A stretch of DNA of 5,540 nt from Xanthobacteraceae bacterium (GTDB lineage Bacteria; Pseudomonadota; Alphaproteobacteria; Rhizobiales; Xanthobacteraceae). Under the pieces are notes generated by a model that saw only the letters and a list, made by a program, of their open reading frames with translations, searched no databases and was not told the origin of the DNA. Position 1 is the first letter of the stretch. Every line of letters begins with the position of its first letter. This document shows positions 1 to 4,815 of the stretch, piece after piece. The DNA lies in the NCBI GenBank assembly GCA_030043175.1, contig JASHYD010000607.1, forward strand, positions 1 to 5,540, given 5' to 3'. The translations under genes and the position numbers were made by a program.

Positions 1-2287
1 GGGAAATAGTCATGCCGGGCAGGACTTCAAGAATCAGAAAGTAGGTGTTGAGCTGGGTGAAATATTGCGTGACTTGGCGTTGACCGAAGGCGTCGTTGAG
101 CGTGTCGTCGATTGCCTGAGCGGAAATCCCGAACCGCGAGGCTTGGTCGCGATTGATGGTGACCTTGAGCTGCGGGGCGCCCGACAGCATATCGGTCCCG
201 ACGTCCACGATTTGCGGCACAGTCCTCAGCTTGGCCAGCAGCTTCGCCGACCATTCGGTGAGTTCTTGGATGTTCGGATCCTGCAATGTGTATTGGAACG
301 CCGCCCGAGCAGGGCGACCGCCGACGGTGATGTCCTGCGCGGGCTGAAGATAGGTCGTCACACCGATGACTTGGGCAAGTTGTGGACGCAGCCGGTCGAT
401 GACTTGCGAGGCATCGAGATCGCGCTCGTCGCGCGGCTTGAGGACGATGCTAAAACGTTCGAGATTACCGGTGGACCCGAAGCTGGGGCCGTAGCTCGTG
501 ACTAAACTTTCCACCGCTGGATCGCCGAGGATGATCCGATCGACTTCGGCTTCCAGGCTAACCATTTTCTGGGGTGAAGCGTCCGGCGACGCCTCCGCTA
601 TACCGTTGAGGAGGTCAATGTCCTGGATCGGGAAAAATCCCTTCGGCGTGTAGTACACCATGGTGCCTGTCAGGGCCATGGTGGCGAAAAAGACCGCGAG
701 CGTGATCGCCTGATGCCGCAGCACCACATCGAGGGTCGATCGATAGAACGACAGCATCGCATCGAACCCGGCCTCGATGAAACGGTAAATGGGGCCGTGA
801 TGATGCGATTCGGGTTGCATGAAACGCGAGCAAAGCATCGGGGCAAGGGTCAGTGAGACCAGGGCCGAGACTGCGATCGAGGCGGTGACGGTCATGGCAA
901 ATTCGCGAAACAGCCGTCCGATGATGCCGCCCATCAATAGCAGCGGAATGAACACGGCGATCAGCGAGAAGCTGATCGACAGCACGGTAAAGCCGATTTC
1001 GCGCGCGCCGTTGAGCGCCGCCTCGAACGGGGCTTCGCCATCCTCGATATGGCGGTGGATGTTCTCCACAACCACGATGGCATCATCGACGACAAACCCC
1101 ACCGCAATGGTCAGCGCCATTAGGGAAAGATTATCGAGACTGAAACCAAGCAGATACATCGCTGCAGCTGAACCGAGCAACGCCAGCGGCACCGTCAGGC
1201 CGGGAATGACCGTTGCCCAGACGTTGCGCAGGAACAGCAATATCACCAGCACCACCAGCACGACCGTCAATCCTAAGGTGAACTCAACGTCCCTCATCGA
1301 GGCGCGAATCGTGCGGGTGCGGTCCTGCTGCACCTCCACCTTCATGGCCGGCGGAATGTTCCGGATCAGCCGCGGCAGCAATTCCCTGATCTGATCGACA
1401 GTATCGATGACGTTGGCGCCGGGTTGCTTGAACACGATCAGCAAAACGCCACGTTTGCCGTTTTGGAATGAGCCGATGGTGTTGTCCGTCGGGCCGGCGA
1501 CCGACTGGCCGACGTCGCGAATCCTGATCGGGCCGCCGTTGCGATAGGCGAGGACAATGTCGTTGAACGGCTCGGCATCGATGATCTGATCGTTTGCCGC
1601 GATCGTAAAAGTGGTCTCGGGGGTATTGACCAAGCCCTTCGCAGCGATTGTCGTCGCGTTGACGAGGATCGGACGCACATCTTCCAGCGTCAACCCGGTC
1701 GAAGCGAGCCTGGCGGGATCGACCTGAACGCGAATTGCCGGTTTCTGCTCGCCCCAGATCGTGACCAGGGCGACACCGTGCACCTGGGAGATCTGCTGAG
1801 CGAGGAAATTGTCGGCGTAGTCGTCCACCGTAGTGAGCGGCAGGGTGTCGGACTGAGCGGAAAGAATCATGATCGGAGAATCGGCAGGGTTGACTTTCCG
1901 ATAAGTCGGCGGAGCTGTTAATTGCTGTGGCAGTGTCCTGCTCGCTGCCGTGATCGCTCCCTGGACATCCTGGGCGGCGCCGTCGATGTTGCGATTGAGT
2001 TCGAATTGTATGGTAATCGATGTGGAATTGATCGCGCTCGCTGAGGTCAATTGCGTGACGCCGGGAATCTGCCCGAACTGCCGTTCTAGCGGCGCCGCCA
2101 CCGACGCGGCCATGACCTCCGCGCTGGCACCCAGAAGCGTCACGCTCACCTGGATGGTCGGAAAATCCACCTGCGGCAGAGGCGCGACCGGCAAAAAGGG
2201 AATTGCCACTAGCCCGACGAAGCCGATAGCCGTCATCAGGAGCGATGTTGCGATCGGGCGCTGAATAAACGGCTCGGAGATGTTCAT
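1..2287 (-). CDS. RND-family multidrug efflux permease, MdtB/MdtC (AcrB-like) type, C-terminus beyond the window
   Basis: Inner-membrane, proton-driven pump subunit that exports drugs or other small molecules as a trimer, together with a periplasmic adaptor and an outer-membrane channel. The frame is open for 762 codons from ATG at 2287. It begins MNISEPFIQRPIATSLLM, and the family signature PVAPLPQVDFPTIQVS follows at residues 33-48. TM1 spans about residues 10-32. The first periplasmic porter region follows to about residue 335, then TM2-TM6 (about 337-490), TM7 (about 525-547) and part of the second periplasmic region. The TM4 proton-relay pair is present as D401-D402 in VGFVVDDAIVVVENI, and the IGRLFREFA motif is at about 456-464. 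E. coli MdtB is about 1040 residues, so roughly 270 residues are missing, including TM8-TM12 and the TM10 lysine. No strong Shine-Dalgarno precedes the ATG; the sequence ATGA there would allow coupling to an upstream frame. No adaptor gene lies upstream, where mdtA-like genes usually sit. MdtB versus MdtC is not resolved. Confidence 0.95.
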   Translation of the reverse strand, partial: MNISEPFIQRPIATSLLMTAIGFVGLVAIPFLPVAPLPQVDFPTIQVSVTLLGASAEVMAASVAAPLERQFGQIPGVTQLTSASAINSTSITIQFELNRNIDGAAQDVQGAITAASRTLPQQLTAPPTYRKVNPADSPIMILSAQSDTLPLTTVDDYADNFLAQQISQVHGVALVTIWGEQKPAIRVQVDPARLASTGLTLEDVRPILVNATTIAAKGLVNTPETTFTIAANDQIIDAEPFNDIVLAYRNGGPIRIRDVGQSVAGPTDNTIGSFQNGKRGVLLIVFKQPGANVIDTVDQIRELLPRLIRNIPPAMKVEVQQDRTRTIRASMRDVEFTLGLTVVLVVLVILLFLRNVWATVIPGLTVPLALLGSAAAMYLLGFSLDNLSLMALTIAVGFVVDDAIVVVENIHRHIEDGEAPFEAALNGAREIGFTVLSISFSLIAVFIPLLLMGGIIGRLFREFAMTVTASIAVSALVSLTLAPMLCSRFMQPESHHHGPIYRFIEAGFDAMLSFYRSTLDVVLRHQAITLAVFFATMALTGTMVYYTPKGFFPIQDIDLLNGIAEASPDASPQKMVSLEAEVDRIILGDPAVESLVTSYGPSFGSTGNLERFSIVLKPRDERDLDASQVIDRLRPQLAQVIGVTTYLQPAQDITVGGRPARAAFQYTLQDPNIQELTEWSAKLLAKLRTVPQIVDVGTDMLSGAPQLKVTINRDQASRFGISAQAIDDTLNDAFGQRQVTQYFTQLNTYFLILEVLPGMTIS

Positions 2288-2348
2288 CGTAGCTCGCTAG
2301 GCAAAGTGCGGATGCCGCTGATCAAGGAGGTTGCGCGTCTCCTAAACT

Positions 2349-2758
2349 TTAGCTTACGGAGTTTTGGAGAAAATAAAAAATAGAAATGCCGACACCCGAC
2401 GCGACATCCAGTGGATCGTAACACAGCTTTTTCGCGACGTACAGTGCAGCCGTTTCATTGTAGCCAAACGCCGTCAAGCGAGATGCCAGCTCGCGGAGCA
2501 CGCCTTGAGCATTTTTCAGCGTCGAGAGCTCGTCGGCGGGCAGGCCGAGATCTTCAAAAAGTGCCCTGAGGAACAACCGGTGCCGTCTGGAATTTGACGC
2601 AACCGTGTCCTGACATTGGCGAATTCCGTCAAGCGCGTGAACACCTCGCCCCTCAAATCGTAGAACTTGCGCAGCGGTCGACCGACGAACTCCAAGACCA
2701 CCCAACCCAATCCGGCACCCAAGAAAGGCCCGATCACCAAGCCGGCGAACTGCAGCTC
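2349..2758 (-). pseudogene. Small membrane-anchored hypothetical protein, broken by a frameshift
   Basis: Two overlapping minus-strand frames look like halves of one protein. The N-terminal half (open from about 2794, convincing from about 2758) has a hydrophobic segment, FAGLVIGPFLGAGLGWVVL. It is followed by the basic/polar stretch FVGRPLRKFYDLRGEV and then RLTEFANVR. The C-terminal half is in another frame and reads LPADELSTLKNAQGVLRELA and then SRLTAFGYNE, ending at a TAA at 2349-2351. The change of frame falls at about 2560-2590. Without it the first half runs into unrelated residues and stops at 2516. The order (membrane helix, FVxRPLRKFxDLRGEV, xLTxFANVR, a helical segment with LRxLASxxxAF, then a YDP motif) matches a hypothetical family I recall from Bradyrhizobium and relatives; that is memory, not a search. 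No ATG is present near the N-terminus (TTG at 2740 or GTG at 2737 are possible), so the 5' end may also be damaged. Function unknown. A sequencing error at one site would give the same picture. Confidence 0.6.
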
Positions 2759-2946
2759 CGCCCGACGACGTGATCCAATAAGATAAACCGTGCTTCACCG
2801 CCGTTCGTCTCTTATGGGCCCACATCTGCTGGCTTGCGCGCGCACCAAAGTCGTCGGCTATCTGAGGTACTACAGACGTGCCGGTCGAACGGCCGCCATA
2901 GCCGTTGTTGACCCTGAGCAACCGAGGTTGGGCAAGTGCCTAAATC

Positions 2947-3347
2947 CTAATCGAAGAGCCAACCTCGCTCTGGTGGCTGCGCCAGGAGCGCCGTCAACGA
3001 AGACGCTTGGTAGACGGCGTCCGACCAATCCTGAGCGGTGATGTCGAGCAGGACCAAAGGGCTTTGGAGCTGCCGAAAGTCGTAAGCGTGCATTTCACGG
3101 CTTTCATCACTGCCAATTACGAGTGCGCCAGGGAAGCGCCTCTGGATGTCCGCGGCTTCGTCGACCGAAATGACATCGTCTATGGGACCAGTTGTGCGTA
3201 GGAATTGGCAGGGGGAAGGAGCCCACTCATGCTGCCTCGCGTGAGCAGGAAACGGCAGGAGTCATGGGGAAGGCGCACACCGAATCGGCGCTCAATCTCT
3301 GCTATTTGACTTTCGCTTGCGGCCATGCTGAGGTAACTAGTGGGCAT
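2947..3347 (-). pseudogene. SUKH-family (SMI1/KNR4) protein, frameshifted; probable former immunity protein
   Basis: SUKH proteins are small intracellular alpha/beta proteins, in bacteria mostly immunity partners of polymorphic nuclease or other toxins. Frame 1 starts at ATG 3347 (or ATG 3326). It carries the N-terminal SUKH signature IAEIERRFGVRLP, then RFLLTRGSMSGLLPP, and stops at TAG 3180-3182 after 55 codons. From about 3189 the neighbouring frame continues the same fold: PIDDVISVDEAADIQRRFPG, ALVIGSDESREMHAYDF, SPLVLLDITAQDWSDAVY and a terminal ERGWLFD before TAG 2947-2949. The span is 401 bases, one short of 134 codons, which fits loss of one base (modulo three) between about 3183 and 3200. 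Rejoined, the product would be about 127-134 residues, normal for the family. In the segment after the LP of the signature the usual DYRRFLL-type sequence reads DSCRFLL, a further sign of drift. An IS481-type fragment ends just before ATG 3326, so ATG 3347 probably lies in foreign sequence. No toxin gene is present. Confidence 0.85.
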
Positions 3348-3463
3348 AGCGTACCGGCCGCCGCGAGCGATCGGTCAGAGCAGAACAAGCCGTGCACTCT
3401 GCACCGACTGTAGATCTTGTAACCTGTCTTGCGGGATATACCGAACTGCAGGCGGCTGATTAT
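3331..3463 (-). mobile_element. IS481-family transposase fragment (N-terminal helix-turn-helix), decayed
   Basis: The minus strand encodes FGISRKTGYKIYSR, then VHGL and a DRS. This is the recognition-helix region of IS481-type DDE transposases, whose N-terminus typically reads CRxFGISRKTGYKIxxRY, HGLxxLxDRSRRP. The next expected residues, SRRPVRYA, appear only after a change of frame. The cause is visible: the 4-bp motif TCGC is repeated in tandem (TCGCTCGC on the minus strand, 3363-3370), and removing one copy restores DRSRRPVRYA. The restored frame continues H-stop-L-P where the family usually has N-Q-L-P, meaning a CAG-like codon is now TAG (about 3337-3339). The similarity stops at about 3331, immediately before the SUKH gene. 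At the other side it is replaced by GC-rich repeats beyond 3463. Neither the catalytic DDE domain nor terminal inverted repeats are visible. Only about 40 codons of a gene normally over 300 codons long survive. Family assignment is from motif memory. Confidence 0.7.
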
Positions 3464-3472
3464 GTGACCTGG

Positions 3473-3495
3473 CCCCGTAATCCCAAGTGGCAACG
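3473..3495 (+). repeat. Imperfect 23-bp direct repeat, left copy
   Basis: It begins CCCCGTAAT and ends CAACG. It matches the copy at 3598-3620 at 20 of 23 positions (differences at repeat positions 10, 14 and 18). The two copies bracket about 100 bp of GGC/CCTAGCCC-rich low-complexity sequence. Function unknown. Confidence 0.7.
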
Positions 3496-3537
3496 CCAGG
3501 CCTAGCCCAGGCCCAGCCCAGCAATCCCAGGCGGTGC

Positions 3538-3584
3538 CGGCGGTAACGGCGGCCTCCCTACGGCAGCGGCGGTAACGGCGGCCT
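3538..3584 (+). repeat. Pair of identical 18-bp GC-rich direct repeats
   Basis: CGGCGGTAACGGCGGCCT occurs exactly at 3538-3555 and at 3567-3584, a period of 29 bp. Read on the plus strand, the two copies encode GGNGGL in different frames (GGAGGNGGL and YGSGGNGGLALA). This suggests the remains of a glycine-rich coding repeat or simple-sequence expansion. GGCCTAGCCC also recurs at 3580-3589 and 3591-3600. Confidence 0.7.
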
Positions 3585-3597
3585 AGCCCTGGCCTAG

Positions 3598-3620
3598 CCC
3601 CGTAATGCCAGGTGACAACG
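3598..3620 (+). repeat. Imperfect 23-bp direct repeat, right copy
   Basis: Partner of the repeat at 3473-3495, with 3 mismatches in 23. It could mark the ends of a small inserted or expanded block, but no terminal inverted repeats or coding sequence support a mobile element. Confidence 0.65.
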
Positions 3621-3907
3621 GCGATGAGATCCGCAGGGCGAGGTTGAAACCGTGAGATCGGGAGCATTTTTAGCCTCGCCCATAACGGGAACCAGCACCC
3701 GACGCTCGCTAGCCTCGCCCGCGCCGCACCGAGGCCAGGTTCGGGGCGCCGACCATGGTCTCATTGGTCTGCGCCGATGCTTTAACCGGCTTGTTTCCCG
3801 ACATTTGCTCCAGGCGTCCTGCCCCTCCGGACCTTGAGTGATGGCGCTGGTGGCTTCTTGGGCCATCCCTCGAAATCAGTGAAATTCCTGGTGCGAGCCG
3901 AGCGGCT
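3621..3907. other. Stretch without a recognisable gene
   Basis: I see no supported coding sequence here. All six frames give arginine-, proline- and serine-rich translations typical of non-coding GC-rich DNA. The 11-bp word TAGCCTCGCCC occurs twice in direct orientation (3671-3681 and 3710-3720). A minus-strand mini-frame beginning MSGNKPVKASAQTNETM (ATG near 3810) has a GGAG only three bases upstream. I do not recognise it and do not call it a gene. The right end runs into the glycosyltransferase fragment. Confidence 0.5.
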
Positions 3908-4120
3908 CCGCCGTTGAATCAAGGCGTGCCAGACCTGGATCAAAAGCGGATGATTCTTGCGCGATTCGATCGTGGAGATGACGACGAAGTACGGACTTCT
4001 GCCGTAGACCCCGGCATCTTTCTCGCCGACCTCTCTTGCCTGTTCCAGGGGCGAGGCCAGCGGTTCGACGTGGATCGGCACCGGAGCGAGCCGGCGATTT
4101 GTAATGATGGCGCGGGCCGG
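3908..4120 (-). pseudogene. Glycosyltransferase (GT4/group 1 type) fragment
   Basis: The minus-strand frame contains PYFVVISTIESRKNHPLLIQ followed by VWHALIQR (about 3911-3994). It closely resembles the linker/second-domain opening of bacterial GT4 glycosyltransferases, where PYFxxxGTIExRKNHxxLLxxWxxL begins the nucleotide-sugar-binding Rossmann domain. Just upstream, AIITN and PIHVEPLA resemble the ADAIIxNS...PIxVxPLG strand that precedes it in these enzymes. Only about 60-70 residues of a protein usually 350-400 long are recognisable. Nothing resembling the donor-binding EGxGLPxxEA region follows; the frame continues in unrelated residues and stops at 3782. The upstream part of the frame (to 4195) is also unlike an acceptor domain. 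The intact enzyme would transfer sugars in cell-surface polysaccharide synthesis. This piece cannot be functional. Assignment is from motif recognition only. Confidence 0.7.
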
Positions 4121-4219
4121 CCGAATGATGATTTCAACCCATTGCTGGCGGTCAAAACAAGTAACAAATGACCGCACCTGTGCAACGTTAAGCACGGGAT
4201 TCTCGAATCTGCAGCGCTG

Positions 4220-4339
4220 TCATTCAAGATGGCAACCGAGGGGGTTGCCGAGAATGAGCCCCACGCGCACTTTCTCGCCATCGACACCGAGATGACGTTC
4301 ACGGTAGCGGGCCTGCTTTTCGGAATTGGTAAAGGCCAT
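4220..4339 (-). pseudogene. Truncated small protein of the 'KQARYRERHLGVDGEK' family
   Basis: A 39-codon frame opens at ATG 4339 and ends at TGA 4220-4222. Its first 30 residues, MAFTNSEKQARYRERHLG then VDGEKVRVGLIL, match the start of a small basic protein family that I recall from rhizobial genomes and their prophage-like regions. Those proteins continue for about 60-80 more residues with a helical, possibly ribbon-helix-helix-like DNA-binding segment; function is not established. Here the similarity ends abruptly at about residue 31 (near 4247). The remaining residues GNPLGCHLE and the DNA beyond do not resume it in any frame, so this is a truncation rather than a frameshift. A GGAG lies two bases before the ATG, closer than ideal. 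A perfect inverted repeat sits 13 bp upstream of the start. A genuine short protein of this length is possible but less likely. Confidence 0.6.
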
Positions 4340-4351
4340 GGCTCCGGCTGC

Positions 4352-4366
4352 GGTTATACAATAACC
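4352..4366. promoter_or_regulatory. Perfect inverted repeat upstream of the truncated gene, possible operator
   Basis: GGTTAT-ACA-ATAACC has 6-bp arms around a 3-bp centre and lies 13 bp before the ATG at 4339. Its AT-rich composition stands out from the GC-rich surroundings. Position and symmetry fit a dimeric regulator site. A TTG...TATTGT promoter-like pair overlaps it on the minus strand but matches the consensus poorly. Confidence 0.3.
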
Positions 4367-4815
4367 TCTACACAGTCCGGAAACAATTAGAGCTTGCCGT
4401 CAGATTGGCGGGCGCAGGAACAATCCGGGGACGTGTCAGGTCGATCTCGACGACTCGTTGCTTGCTCGGCCTCGGTTAGGGCGGCTGTGAACAGTGCCGT
4501 CCCTGGCCTGATCATCATCGCCCTGGGCGAGCCGATCGCTCGCGAGGTGTGCCAATGCAACCGACTGAAGGAATGAGCGACGGAGATTCGTCGCGCTGGC
4601 CGTCGCCGCCGTTGATGACGAATTCCGCGGCATCGTCGTGCGCAACTGGCCTCGCCTGCTATCGAAGCTTCCGCCCGAGGAAGATTGACGAGAGCGCGTA
4701 TGCCTTCAGAACTGTTGCCGAACACGCATATAGGTGGGAGCGCTATAGCGCATAAATCGTACTCATGGTATCGTGAGCGACCATAATGACAGCGTCAATC
4801 TCCAAGGGTGATTGA
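4367..4815. other. Mainly non-coding stretch with a faint plus-strand coding trace
   Basis: No convincing gene is visible. On the plus strand, the frame at 4569-4688 reads RRFVALAVAAVDDEFRG and then IVVRNWPRLLSKLPPEED before TGA. This has the composition of a real protein C-terminus but no start codon. The frame just before it ends LIIIALGEPIAREVCQCN then RLKE at 4576. The two could be halves of a decayed gene joined by a frameshift near 4566-4576. I do not recognise the family. The 12-bp palindrome GCGCTATAGCGC is at 4740-4751. The last 60 bp form the leader of the exported-protein gene. Confidence 0.4.
4804..4808 (+). promoter_or_regulatory. Ribosome binding site of the exported-protein gene
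   Basis: AAGGG (followed by TG) lies seven bases before the ATG at 4816 and ten before the second ATG at 4819. Spacing favours 4816 as the start of translation. Confidence 0.6.

Noticed and set aside
65..505. Plus-strand 146-codon open frame
   Set aside because: Antisense to the permease, whose minus-strand frame carries clear family motifs across the same bases.
819..1394. Plus-strand 191-codon open frame
   Set aside because: It lies entirely antisense to the uninterrupted permease gene. Its Ser/Thr/Arg-rich, low-complexity translation is the usual shadow of a GC-rich coding frame.
2342..2352. CTAAA-C-TTTAG inverted repeat at the end of the broken membrane-protein gene as a terminator
   Set aside because: The arms are only 5 bp and AT-rich, with no following T-run on the minus strand. 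It is too weak for an intrinsic terminator.
3473..3620. CRISPR-like array
   Set aside because: Only two imperfect outer copies and two inner copies are present, with no regular repeat-spacer alternation and low-complexity intervening sequence.
4387..4725. Minus-strand 112-codon open frame
   Set aside because: Arg/Ser/Ala-rich translation without recognisable motifs and with a TTG start. It is better explained as the complement of a degraded plus-strand frame or as non-coding DNA.
4782..4787. CATAAT as a -10 box for the exported-protein gene
   Set aside because: It resembles TATAAT, but there is no -35-like hexamer 16-18 bp upstream, so a promoter call is not supported.
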